Shown here: in pieces, positions 1 to 7,668 of the stretch
How positions within the stretch are numbered: the stretch's first letter is position 1
How the letters are laid out: each line of letters opens with the position of its first letter
Assembly: GCA_913056305.1 (NCBI GenBank)
Contig: CAJXMR010000003.1
Coordinates: 1 to 64,000 of the forward strand
DNA length: 64,000 nucleotides
From: an uncultured Ralstonia sp.
GTDB taxonomy: Bacteria > Pseudomonadota > Gammaproteobacteria > Burkholderiales > Burkholderiaceae
Direction: 5' to 3'
Made by a program: the position numbers and the translations under genes
Notes under the pieces: generated by a model
Told to the model about the DNA's origin: nothing
The model's input: the letters and a program-made list of their open reading frames with translations, nothing else
The model's database searches: none

Positions 1-2
1 AC

Positions 3-341
3 TTCCACTACCACTCGCGCACCGACGACATGATCATCTCGTCGGGCTACAACATCGCCTCGCCGGAGGTGGAGGATGCGCTGATGCAGCACCCGGCCGT
101 GGCCGAATGCGGCGTGATCGGCGTGCCCGACGAGGAGCGCGGGCAGATCGTCAAGGCCTTCGTGGTGCTGCACCCGGGCCATGAGCCGGGGCCCGAGATG
201 GTCAAGGCGCTGCAGGACTTCGTCAAGCAGACCGTGGCGCCGTACAAGTATCCGCGCGCCATCGAGTTCCGCACGGCCCTGCCGCGCAGCGAGGTCGGCA
301 AGCTGCTGCGCTACCGCCTGCGTGAGAACAACAAGCCATGA
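3..341 (+). CDS. C-terminal part of an AMP-forming aryl/acyl-CoA ligase (5' end outside window)
   Basis: The reading frame is open from the window edge, so only about 112 C-terminal residues are present. They form the mobile C-terminal domain of the adenylate-forming (ANL) family: the TDDMIISSGYNI hinge segment, the PEVEDAL helix, and PRSEVGKLLRYRLR near the end, whose lysine corresponds to the catalytic lysine of the adenylation step. The enzyme would convert a carboxylic acid, ATP and CoA to an acyl-CoA in the cytoplasm. The stop overlaps the next start by 4 bases (ATGA). The following thioesterase and RidA-like genes resemble aerobic 2-aminobenzoate-CoA type gene sets, so an aromatic acid is a plausible substrate. 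That is inference, because the substrate-binding domain is missing. Confidence 0.85.
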   Translation, partial: FHYHSRTDDMIISSGYNIASPEVEDALMQHPAVAECGVIGVPDEERGQIVKAFVVLHPGHEPGPEMVKALQDFVKQTVAPYKYPRAIEFRTALPRSEVGKLLRYRLRENNKP

Positions 342-754
342 CCACCCACTTCGAGCGCGCCACGCGCATCCGCTTTGCCCACTGCGACCCGGCCGGCATC
401 GTGTACTTTCCGCAGTACCTGGTGATGTTCAACGGCCTGGTCGAGGACTGGTTTACCGATGGCCTCGGCATCTCGTATGCCAACATGCTGGGCCCGCGCC
501 GCATTGGCTTGCCGATCGTCAAGCTGCACTGCGAGTTCAGCGCCATCAGCCGCATGGGCGATGACGTGCAGCTCAAGCTGACACTGGAGCGGCTGGGCAA
601 TGCATCCCTGTCGCTGGCGCTCGATTGCTGGGCGGGCGACGAGCAGCGCGTGCGCTCGCAGCAGGTGCTGGTGTTTACCGATCTCAATACGCACCGCGCC
701 ATCGCCGTGCCGCCCGACGTGCGGGAGGCCTTGGCCGCGAGCGTTGAACAATAA
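338..754 (+). CDS. Acyl-CoA thioesterase, 4-hydroxybenzoyl-CoA thioesterase-like hotdog fold
   Basis: A 138-residue protein, the usual length for a single hotdog domain. Residues 11-25 contain RFAHCDPAGIVYFPQY, the signature of the 4-hydroxybenzoyl-CoA thioesterase / YbgC family, with the aspartate in the catalytic position. It should hydrolyse an acyl-CoA thioester to the free acid and CoA in the cytoplasm. The start codon overlaps the ligase stop, indicating translational coupling. In such operons the enzyme often releases CoA from stalled or side-product aromatic thioesters. The substrate cannot be deduced from sequence. Confidence 0.88.
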   Translation: MTTHFERATRIRFAHCDPAGIVYFPQYLVMFNGLVEDWFTDGLGISYANMLGPRRIGLPIVKLHCEFSAISRMGDDVQLKLTLERLGNASLSLALDCWAGDEQRVRSQQVLVFTDLNTHRAIAVPPDVREALAASVEQ

Positions 755-767
755 GAGGAACCGAACA

Positions 768-1160
768 ATGCAAGTACTCCTTCCCCCCGGCTGGCCGCGT
801 CCGAAAGGCTATGCCAACGGTGTGTCCGCACGCGGGCGCATGATCTTCGTGGCCGGCATGATCGGTTGGGACGCGCACGGCGTGTTCCATACGGATGACC
901 TCGCCGGCCAGGTGCGCCAGGCGCTGCAGAACATCGTCGAGGTGCTGACCGAAGGCGGCGCCAAGCCCGAACACATCGTGCGCATGACCTGGTACGTGAC
1001 CGACAAGAAGGCCTACGTGGCCGCCTACCCCGAGATCGGCCAGGCCTTCCGCGAGCTGATCGGCAGCTTCAGCATCGCCATGACGGCGGTGGAGGTGTCG
1101 GCGCTGGTGGAGGACCGCGCCAAGGTGGAGATCGAGGTGACGGCGGTGGTGCCGGACTGA
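768..1160 (+). CDS. RidA/YjgF/YER057c family protein
   Basis: A 130-residue protein of the RidA family, whose members commonly deaminate reactive enamine/imine intermediates and act as cytoplasmic trimers. Visible features are the FVAGMIGWD segment, the ALQNIVEVLTEGGAKPEHIVRMTWYVTD block and the C-terminal VEIEVTAVVPD strand. The start chosen is ATG 768, preceded by AAGAGGA about 9 bases upstream; in-frame upstream codons run inside the thioesterase gene. RidA paralogues are common in aminoaromatic-CoA degradation operons, which fits the two genes upstream. The gene appears to end the operon: tandem repeats and then a gene-poor region follow. Confidence 0.85.
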   Translation: MQVLLPPGWPRPKGYANGVSARGRMIFVAGMIGWDAHGVFHTDDLAGQVRQALQNIVEVLTEGGAKPEHIVRMTWYVTDKKAYVAAYPEIGQAFRELIGSFSIAMTAVEVSALVEDRAKVEIEVTAVVPD

Positions 1161-1181
1161 ACCTCCGGCAAGCGATAACGG

Positions 1182-1241
1182 CGTACAAAAAAGTCTGTAC
1201 CCGTACAAAAAAGGTTGTACCAATACAAAAAAGTCCGTACC
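1182..1241 (+). repeat. Three tandem 20-bp intergenic repeats with a GTAC..GTACC core
   Basis: Three adjacent 20-bp units (1182-1201, 1202-1221, 1222-1241) follow the pattern NNTACAAAAAAGNYYGTACC. Each has a GTAC or ATAC at the left, a six-A run, and GTACC at the right. Related single copies occur at 2494-2511, 14626-14640 and 14693-14708, all between genes. There are no spacers, so this is not a CRISPR array. Function is unknown; possibilities are a regulatory site or ends of a decayed mobile element. Confidence 0.8.
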
Positions 1242-1691
1242 AAGCGCCGGATTTTGGGCAGTAGGTACCAGTCCGCTTCCGGCTATTGTTGTAGAACGGC
1301 GGCTAAGGCGTGATGCGGTCGGCGAAGGCGTGCTCTGCATTGTGCTCAAGCGACATAGCGAGGCGCCTACCCGACGGGTTCACTCTGGACGAGGGGGCCT
1401 TCTTTGCGTATCTCCTGACACAGGAGAGGGGGCGCCTGAAACAAGAGTTCTTGCCGAAGGAACTTGTCAGCAAAGCCCTGTGCGCGTGCCAGATCGGGTG
1501 ATTTTCCGACGTGATCAGGCAAGGTAAAGGGCTTTGCACGCACGGCTGCCTACCCGGTTACTGCGGGGGCATCAAGAAAATCGGGGCAACTGACACAGAG
1601 GAAGTCCATCTACTGGCACTACAGACGTGGCTAATGCCCGCGTCGAGATGGCCGGTCGTTAAGCGTTGAAAAAAGTCTAGCCACCCGCGGG
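1242..1691. other. Gene-poor region, no supportable gene
   Basis: About 450 bases between the tandem repeats and the transposase remnant. Short open frames exist on both strands (for example 1310-1501 and 1330-1527), but none has a convincing ribosome binding site or a recognisable motif. Base composition is less GC-rich than neighbouring genes, and codon use does not look native. Together with the transposase fragment this suggests decayed or inserted DNA. Confidence 0.5.
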
Positions 1692-1895
1692 AAGGTTGTC
1701 ATCCCGCCACGTTCGAATCGCAAGACCAAGCGCCGCTACGACCGTGCGCTGTACCGTACTCGCAACCTGGTCGAGCGCTTCGTCAATCGCATCAAACATT
1801 TTCGCTGTGTCTCCACTCGATATGACAAGCTCGCCGATAGTGATCTTGTGTTTGCGTCGCTTGCCTGCGCCTTCGGCCCGCTCGTAAGAATGTGA
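1692..1895 (+). pseudogene. IS5-type transposase remnant, C-terminal fragment
   Basis: Reading from 1692 the frame gives a stretch beginning KVVIPPRSNRKTKRRYDRA, followed by LYRTRNLVERFVNRIKHFR and RYDKLA, and ends at TGA 1893-1895. This is the hallmark C-terminal end of IS5-family transposases: a basic block, the Y-(2)-R-(3)-E type motif RTRNLVERF, and the RVATRYDKLA-like tail. There is no in-frame start, no N-terminal DDE part and no clear terminal inverted repeats, so the element is dead. It overlaps nothing else and lies just beyond the 3' end of the GNAT gene on the opposite strand. Confidence 0.75.
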
Positions 1896-1902
1896 GTAGG
1901 AA

Positions 1903-2352
1903 CTATGCCTTTGTAGCACTTGGTTGGCGCAGGTAGTAAATATCCCACTCCGCTTCGTCCGTCTGCTCGAAGCCGTGTCGTTGATAGAAACGGTTCGATT
2001 CGCTGCCACGTAATGCGCCTAGGCGGATCGGCATGCGTTGTGAATCGGCATCTGCAATGATCTGTCGCAGCACTGTTGCTCCGATTCCCCGTGCCTGATG
2101 TTCAGGCACGATGTACAAGTGGCCCAGGTGCCAGTGGTCTGGTTGGGGGCGAACCAAGAAAAAGCCTACCCGAACACCATCGGCTTCGATGAAGCGGCAC
2201 AGCGCCGGGTCAAAAGATGCCAGGAAACGTTCCCGCGCACGCTGTGGGTTAAAGCGTCCGAGGCGCTCCAAGCTCTCGCGCATCGCGGCGATGCGAATGC
2301 TCGCCAGCAGATCAGCGTCGGATTGCGTAGTGGGAGAGAAAGTCAGGTTCAT
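1903..2352 (-). CDS. GNAT family N-acetyltransferase
   Basis: A 149-residue protein starting at ATG 2352-2350 (MNLTFSPTTQSDADLL). Longer in-frame extensions upstream run into the repeat region and look non-coding. The GNAT core is clear: HLGHLYIVPEHQARGIGATVLRQII carries the Q/R-x-x-G-x-G/A acetyl-CoA loop, and the last part (GSESNRFYQRHGFEQTDE) is the usual N-x-x-x-x-F/Y-Y-x-x-x-G-F motif 4. It should transfer an acetyl group from acetyl-CoA to an unknown amine in the cytoplasm. It stands alone, with a transposase fragment downstream, so it may be a cargo-type accessory gene. Confidence 0.85.
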   Translation of the reverse strand: MNLTFSPTTQSDADLLASIRIAAMRESLERLGRFNPQRARERFLASFDPALCRFIEADGVRVGFFLVRPQPDHWHLGHLYIVPEHQARGIGATVLRQIIADADSQRMPIRLGALRGSESNRFYQRHGFEQTDEAEWDIYYLRQPSATKA

Positions 2353-2658
2353 TTGAAAGCCGGTTATGTCGGGCCCGTAGAAATTGTCCAGCGTAGCAGC
2401 CCCTCTCAATTTCGGTCGATTCGCTGGAGAGGATGTGTGCAAGGAGCCTTCCACGAAATGTAAACAGACCCCAGGAAGAAAAACGTCTAACGGCGTACAA
2501 AAGTTCGTACCAAACATGGGTTGTTGCGGAACATATGCGCCGGTCCGCTCTCGATTCACGCCGAGCGGCTCTGTGTGCTCGCACCACACTTGATGCGAGC
2601 CCAGCGCTGGGCGGAACGACCACATCGTCAACGGAAATAGGGCACTTGGCAGCGAGCG
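2353..2658. other. Intergenic region with one copy of the GTAC repeat (2494-2511)
   Basis: No gene is supported here. The notable element is CGTACAAAAGTTCGTACC at 2494-2511, which shares the A-run plus GTYYGTACC core with the tandem units at 1182-1241. It lies about 140 bases upstream of the GNAT start (minus strand) and about 150 bases beyond the chemoreceptor stop. No convincing terminator was found for the chemoreceptor gene. Confidence 0.55.
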
Positions 2659-4206
2659 TCAAGCCGCCTGTCTCAGCCGCAGCTTGGCTAACAACTGATG
2701 CTGCACCCCGGCCTGCTCATGCAACGCCTCGGCTGCTGCTGCGGCTTCCTCTCCCAACGCGGCATTGCGTTGCGTGACTTCATCCAACCGGCTGATCGCG
2801 CGATTGATCTCTTCAATGCCACGTGTCTGCTCCGCCCATGCCGTCGACATCGCAGCATTTGTCTTTGCGACATGGGTCATCGCTTCGGAAATGCCCTGCA
2901 TGGCGTGCCCGACGACATCCATGTGCTTTGCACCCAATTGAGCGGTGGCAGACGAATGGTGGGTCAACTTTCGGATGTCCTTGGCCGCCTCCGATGCGCG
3001 TTGCGCGAGGCTGCGGACTTCGCCGGTGACGACAGCAAATCCGCGCCCGGCGCTGCCAGCCCTGGCAGCTTCGATCGCCGCGTTCAAGGCGAGGATATTG
3101 GTTTGGAATGCTATGTCCTCGATGAACGTTGTGATGTCCATTATTCTTCCCGCGCTGTCGATGATTTCTTGCATGGTGACGAGCATCTGTGCTGTGGCGG
3201 TGTCTCCCTCGGCGACGGCTTTCGCCGCGTTGCCGGCCAGTTTTACCGCTTCCTGTGCGTGGCTGGCGTTTTGGCGGTTTAGCGCGGCCAGTTCTTCCAT
3301 CGTGCTGGCGGTCTCTTCGAGTGATGCGGCCTGTTCCTCAGTCCGCACAGAAAGATCGCTATTGCCTTTGGCGATCTCCGCCGCAGCTGAAATGATCGAA
3401 TCACTCGACGCATGTATGCCGCGTGCAACGCTGGCGAGCTGGACGTCCATTTGTGCGAGTGCCTGCAGCAGCTCGCCAAACTCGTCGTTTGTGGTGGCGA
3501 CGACGTCGTTCTCGAGGTAGCCGTCGGCGATGCGGCGGGCCACAGCAATGGAGGCATCGAGCGGCCGGGAAATCGCACGAACCAGAGAGATGCCGATCAG
3601 CAATGCGGCCAGAAGCGCAAGAGCGACGCTGGCGGCGCACACCCACATCATGCTTCGAGAGGCATCGGCTCCCGATTCCGCCGTCTGCCGCACGTGTTCG
3701 GTCTTGATTGCCGCGATGCGATCCACACCTGAGTAGATCACCTGACTCGCGCCAGCGAGCGCATCGAGCAGTTGGTGAGAGTGTTCAGCATCGCCCTTGT
3801 CTAGCGCCTCGCTTGCACGTGTGGACAAGGGGATGAACTCGGTGATTGCAGCATCGACGCGTCGCGCGATGTCGCGCTCCTCCGACAATACGGCCTGTGT
3901 GGGGAAGTAGCGCCGCCATGCTGCCGTCAGTGCTTTGCCTGTCTCGGCCAGCCGCGAAATCATTGCTTTCTTCTCCCCGGCATTCGGCAATCCTGGCATG
4001 CGCATGAGCCCAAGACGAATACGGAGTGCGGAGCTTTCGACAATGGCCAGATCGGCGATGGGTACCGTGTCTTCCACGTACATGTCGCGCATGTCGCTGG
4101 TCAGGACCCACATGCCTCGCGCTCCGATCAAGCCAACAATCACGATCAGGATTGCGCAGGACCCAAGTGCGATGACGATTCTGGAGCGGATGTTTCGAGA
4201 GGCCAT
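2659..4206 (-). CDS. Methyl-accepting chemotaxis protein (Tar-like topology)
   Basis: A 515-residue inner-membrane chemoreceptor. Residues 8-34 form the first membrane helix, about 35-185 a periplasmic helical ligand domain of four-helix-bundle length, 186-209 the second membrane helix, about 210-262 a HAMP domain, and about 275-505 the cytoplasmic signalling domain. The hairpin-tip region is present ([22 protein letters not shown], written in parts: [22 protein letters not shown]), followed by [29 protein letters not shown] adaptation helices. The C-terminus ends RLRQAA without an NWETF-type CheR tether. It signals to CheA/CheW; its ligand is unknown. It is monocistronic here, with no che genes nearby. 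Confidence 0.93.
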   Translation of the reverse strand: MASRNIRSRIVIALGSCAILIVIVGLIGARGMWVLTSDMRDMYVEDTVPIADLAIVESSALRIRLGLMRMPGLPNAGEKKAMISRLAETGKALTAAWRRYFPTQAVLSEERDIARRVDAAITEFIPLSTRASEALDKGDAEHSHQLLDALAGASQVIYSGVDRIAAIKTEHVRQTAESGADASRSMMWVCAASVALALLAALLIGISLVRAISRPLDASIAVARRIADGYLENDVVATTNDEFGELLQALAQMDVQLASVARGIHASSDSIISAAAEIAKGNSDLSVRTEEQAASLEETASTMEELAALNRQNASHAQEAVKLAGNAAKAVAEGDTATAQMLVTMQEIIDSAGRIMDITTFIEDIAFQTNILALNAAIEAARAGSAGRGFAVVTGEVRSLAQRASEAAKDIRKLTHHSSATAQLGAKHMDVVGHAMQGISEAMTHVAKTNAAMSTAWAEQTRGIEEINRAISRLDEVTQRNAALGEEAAAAAEALHEQAGVQHQLLAKLRLRQAA

Positions 4207-4364
4207 GGTCGTGGAATCGCTTAGCAGGCGTTTTCAAGCATCGGATGCGGGGCCGCGCGCAGCTTGATCGGAATGCTTCTTCTTGGAGCGGCTTCTCGCT
4301 GTGGGGCTGCAGACCGATGTGCTGAAGGGCGGCGCAATGCATCGCTTGGCCGCCCGCTTGGGTT

Positions 4365-5576
4365 TTAGAACGTGTGGCGAATCCCCGCTGTTGCTGCGGT
4401 TTGCGTCGTATTGCGACCCGGCGCGCCGCCAATGATGCCGGGGCTGTACATGTTCGACGCACGCAGGTTGGCGACATAGGCGTACAGGTCAGTGCGCTTG
4501 GACAGGAAGTAGTCAACGCCGGCATTGAGCTGGGTCAGCCTGCCCTGTGCGCCTGCACCCACGAATGCGTACCGCGATTGCAGCACCGCGCCAATCAATT
4601 CCAGATTCGGTAGCACCCAGTAGTTCACACCCAGATCGAAGACGTTGGTGGCGTTGTTGTTGGAACCTGCAGCGGCGAATGCGCCGGAGCTGGCCGCGCT
4701 CGTCAATGTGGTCGCAAACGGCGCGGATGTACCGGCGAAGCGCGCCAGCGGTTGCAGCGTGCGAGACCACGAGAAGTACACGCGTGTCTTGTCGAACCGA
4801 TAGCTCGTTCCGACCATCCACGTGCGAACACAAACGTTGCCTGCGTTGCCGAATGCCGGGTTGCATCCGGCTGCCGACGCGGCCCCTGCATCGCTCGATG
4901 TGTTCGTTGCTGCCGTGCCCGTTCCCAGGCCCGATTGCCAGTAGCCGAAACCCAAGCCGAATCCGCCGGCGGTGTAGTTCGCCCCAAAACCGAACGACTG
5001 CCCGGCGGCCATCGATCCGGCGGTCTCCCCGAACGCGTAGGTCACGTTGGCCGTGAATCCGCCCCAATTGGGAGTGTCGTAGCGAACCGAATTGTTGGAG
5101 CGGTTGCCGCCGACGCGGTCGAGGTTGTTGTCATGCACGCCATTGATGAACGTGCCGAAGTTGTAGACGCTCGCATACCACGTCGCGATTTCATCGATGT
5201 AGTCCTTGCGGCGGCCCAACTGGACCGTGCCGAAGTTGCCGGAGAGCCCGACGACCGACGTGCGCCCGAGTGGCAGTCCGCCCTGGGTGGACGCACCATT
5301 GTTCAGCGTGATGCCGCCCTCCAGAATGAACATGGCCTTCATGCCGCCGCCAAGGTCTTCCGTGCCGCGCATGCCCCAGCGGGACTGCTGCAGGTTGCCG
5401 CTGTCCAGGCCGAAGCGGGTGCCCGTGCCGTTCGTGCCGACGACCTTGCTGGCATAGGTCACACCGCTGTCCAGCAACCCATAGAGCGTGACGCTCGACT
5501 GTGCGCGAGCGCCGGTGGTGCAAAGGCCTAGTCCGCCAGCTACCAGAAGTGCTGTCCGAATGGTTCGATAGTGCAT
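4365..5576 (-). CDS. General diffusion porin (Gram-negative porin, Burkholderia/Bordetella type)
   Basis: A 403-residue outer-membrane porin. The start chosen is ATG 5576-5574, preceded on its strand by GGGGAG; the longer frame to 5606 lacks this. A signal peptide ends at TGARA (about residue 25), and the mature chain begins QSSVTLYGLLDSGV, the classic first strand of this porin family. The chain is rich in alternating hydrophobic/Gly strands and aromatic residues and ends in IRHTF, a terminal phenylalanine as expected for BAM-dependent assembly. It should form a trimeric 16-strand channel for small solutes. It stands alone between the chemoreceptor and the hydrolase operon. Confidence 0.93.
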   Translation of the reverse strand: MHYRTIRTALLVAGGLGLCTTGARAQSSVTLYGLLDSGVTYASKVVGTNGTGTRFGLDSGNLQQSRWGMRGTEDLGGGMKAMFILEGGITLNNGASTQGGLPLGRTSVVGLSGNFGTVQLGRRKDYIDEIATWYASVYNFGTFINGVHDNNLDRVGGNRSNNSVRYDTPNWGGFTANVTYAFGETAGSMAAGQSFGFGANYTAGGFGLGFGYWQSGLGTGTAATNTSSDAGAASAAGCNPAFGNAGNVCVRTWMVGTSYRFDKTRVYFSWSRTLQPLARFAGTSAPFATTLTSAASSGAFAAAGSNNNATNVFDLGVNYWVLPNLELIGAVLQSRYAFVGAGAQGRLTQLNAGVDYFLSKRTDLYAYVANLRASNMYSPGIIGGAPGRNTTQTAATAGIRHTF

Positions 5577-5666
5577 GGTGATTGCTCCCCTTTTTGTGTC
5601 GTACATCCCATTGAAAAACCTGTCGATCGCAAGCGACCTGTCAGCGTGAAGACAAAGTGTCCCCCC

Positions 5667-5691
5667 GGGAGCTTCGCTAAGCGAAGCTCCC
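5667..5691 (-). terminator. Perfect 11-bp inverted repeat downstream of the transporter/hydrolase operon
   Basis: GGGAGCTTCGC and its exact reverse complement are separated by 3 bases. It lies 34 bases past the stop of the CocE-like gene and upstream of the porin gene. There is no T-run on either side, so it is a weak candidate for an intrinsic terminator; it could instead be a transcript-stabilising hairpin or an operator for the porin gene. Confidence 0.4.
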
Positions 5692-5724
5692 GATGAATCG
5701 GCAAACGGAAAGGCGAAAGGCGCG

Positions 5725-7668
5725 CTAGTGCGTGGCGGCTAGCATTGTGGGTGGTGGCCTCAACCCGACGAGCGACGCGATTGGCACGATCGGCAACACC
5801 ACGTGGGACGCAAAGTCCGCCCCCACATGCACCGTGTTGAGTGCGATGCGGGGTGCGCGTGCGAGCGCAGGCGGTTCCCCGCTATTCGGGTTGACATCAA
5901 AATGCGGGAAGTTGCTGCTCGAAATGTCGAGCCGGATACAGTGTCCCCGTTTGAATAGATTGGCCGTTGCAAACGGCTCGATCGTGATCAAGAAGACGCG
6001 GCGCTGTTCCAGCACTTCCGGCTCGGACCAGGACTTGTGGAAGCGGCAGCGGAAGATGCCGTCGGTGATGTTCATCGCGTAGCCCTGCGGGTAGTCGTCG
6101 TTGGGCGGGCAGACGTCGATCAACTTGGCGGTGAAGTCGGTGTCCGGTGCATCGGAGTCGACCCAGAGCTTCACCTCGATCGGCCCGATGACTGCAACGT
6201 CCTCTTCCAAGACCGGGGTCTGGAACACTAGTACGTCGGGCCGAGCGGCCAGCGGCATGCCGGTATCGTCGGCGCCAAAAAAACGCGCCGTCTCACGTTG
6301 GTCGAACGCGCCACCCTCGAATACCGGCGCGCCGGAGGTCAGGGCGCCGCCGATTGTCGGCACGGGGTTCGACGGGTCGAAGGCGTATGAAATGGCGGCG
6401 CCGATTTCAGTCGGCTGCTCGGTCGACAGCGTGCCGTCGGCGTGGAGGTAGTACGGCGTGGGCTGCGTCTGCGGCAATGGCCACTGCGGCGATTCGATCC
6501 AGCGTCCGCCATGTTGCATGCGGCCCTGGGCGTTGCGCTTGCCGCCGCCTCCACCCATGAGAAAGATGCGCGCCACCGGGTCCGCCAGGTCCACTGTGGC
6601 GGCAGGCGACTGCGGCTTCAGCCACCGATCGAACCAGCGCGCCCGGAATGCGAGCCAATCGCTGTCGATCTGTCCTTCGATCATCGCTGACGGGCCAAAG
6701 TCCACGTCGCCGCTGAAAGGCGTGTTGCGATCTCCATGCAGCCACGGCCCCATGATCAGATACGCTGGCGCCGCGGGCGTGTCAGACAGCGCGGCGAAGT
6801 TGTCCAGCGTGCTGCGGACATAGGCGTCGTACCAGCTCGACATCATCACGGTTGGCACGCGCGTCATCGTGTCGTAATAGCCTTGCGCGTAGATGCCTGA
6901 CTGTTTCCAGTAATCGTCAAAGGCGTCCTTTGTCCATTGCTCGAACAAATACGCTTCGTATTCCGGTACGGCCGCGAGCGGCGAATGCCCCGGACGCCAC
7001 GGCATGCGGCCAAACCATTCGCGGAGGTCCTGCGCATTGAGCGCGGCGGCCACGACGGGGCTGCGCAATGCGGGCCCGCTGGTATGGGCGCGGTTGAACG
7101 CCCACGTGGCTTGCTTCAGTTCGAACGCGCCGCCCTGGCGGATGCCGCAGTGGTAGCCATTCGAGAAGCCGCCCGAATCCATCACCATGCACGCGAGTCC
7201 CGGCGGATTCAGGCAGGCGGCCGCCAACTGCGTGTGTGCCGCATATGAGAGCCCCATGGTGCCGATCTTGCCGTTCGACCACGGTTGCCGCGCCATCCAG
7301 ACCATCGCGTCGAAGCCGTCTTCCCCTTCGGAGACGTACTTGGTGAAGACGCCTTCGGAGTCATAGCGGCCCCGGCAGTCTTGCATCACGACCGCGTAGC
7401 CGCGCGCTGCGAAGTAGCGGGCGATGTCGGCCCGTTTTGCGGGCGGGCAGCCTTGATGCACCTCGGAGCGCGAGACTTCCCGTTTGCCGTAGGGCGTGCG
7501 TTCGAGAACGATCGGCAGCGGAGCATCGATGCCGATGCGGTAGCCGTCCGGCAGGTACACGTCGGTCGCGAGGCGCACGCCGTCGCGCATTGCCACCATC
7601 ACGTTGCCCAGTGTCGGCGTAGCCTCCGGCGCTGCTGTGCACACGCCGGAAATGGAGGGTTCTTTCAT
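5725..7668 (-). CDS. CocE/NonD family alpha/beta hydrolase (X-Pro dipeptidyl-peptidase-like)
   Basis: A 647-residue hydrolase of the S15 / CocE family. The N-terminal alpha/beta domain contains VAMRDGVRLATDVYLP, MQDCRGRYDSEG (about 95-106) and the nucleophile elbow GLSYAAH with Ser141. The C-terminal part is the jelly-roll domain typical of the family (WVDSDAPDTDFTAKL, then RLDISSSNFPHFDVN). Family members cleave amide or ester bonds in peptides, acyl amides or esters. No signal peptide is seen, so it is probably cytoplasmic. Its start overlaps the binding-protein stop by 4 bases, making it the last gene of the ABC-transporter operon. It likely processes the imported compound; the substrate is unknown. 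Confidence 0.88.
   Translation of the reverse strand: MKEPSISGVCTAAPEATPTLGNVMVAMRDGVRLATDVYLPDGYRIGIDAPLPIVLERTPYGKREVSRSEVHQGCPPAKRADIARYFAARGYAVVMQDCRGRYDSEGVFTKYVSEGEDGFDAMVWMARQPWSNGKIGTMGLSYAAHTQLAAACLNPPGLACMVMDSGGFSNGYHCGIRQGGAFELKQATWAFNRAHTSGPALRSPVVAAALNAQDLREWFGRMPWRPGHSPLAAVPEYEAYLFEQWTKDAFDDYWKQSGIYAQGYYDTMTRVPTVMMSSWYDAYVRSTLDNFAALSDTPAAPAYLIMGPWLHGDRNTPFSGDVDFGPSAMIEGQIDSDWLAFRARWFDRWLKPQSPAATVDLADPVARIFLMGGGGGKRNAQGRMQHGGRWIESPQWPLPQTQPTPYYLHADGTLSTEQPTEIGAAISYAFDPSNPVPTIGGALTSGAPVFEGGAFDQRETARFFGADDTGMPLAARPDVLVFQTPVLEEDVAVIGPIEVKLWVDSDAPDTDFTAKLIDVCPPNDDYPQGYAMNITDGIFRCRFHKSWSEPEVLEQRRVFLITIEPFATANLFKRGHCIRLDISSSNFPHFDVNPNSGEPPALARAPRIALNTVHVGADFASHVVLPIVPIASLVGLRPPPTMLAATH

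Noticed and set aside
1182..1241. Possible CRISPR array
   Set aside because: Units are directly adjacent with no spacers and no cas genes nearby.
1310..1527. Two overlapping short plus-strand ORFs between the repeats and the transposase remnant
   Set aside because: No start signals, no motifs and non-native codon use.
5667..5691. Strong intrinsic terminator
   Set aside because: The stem is perfect but there is no T-run on either strand, so it is listed only as a low-confidence hairpin.
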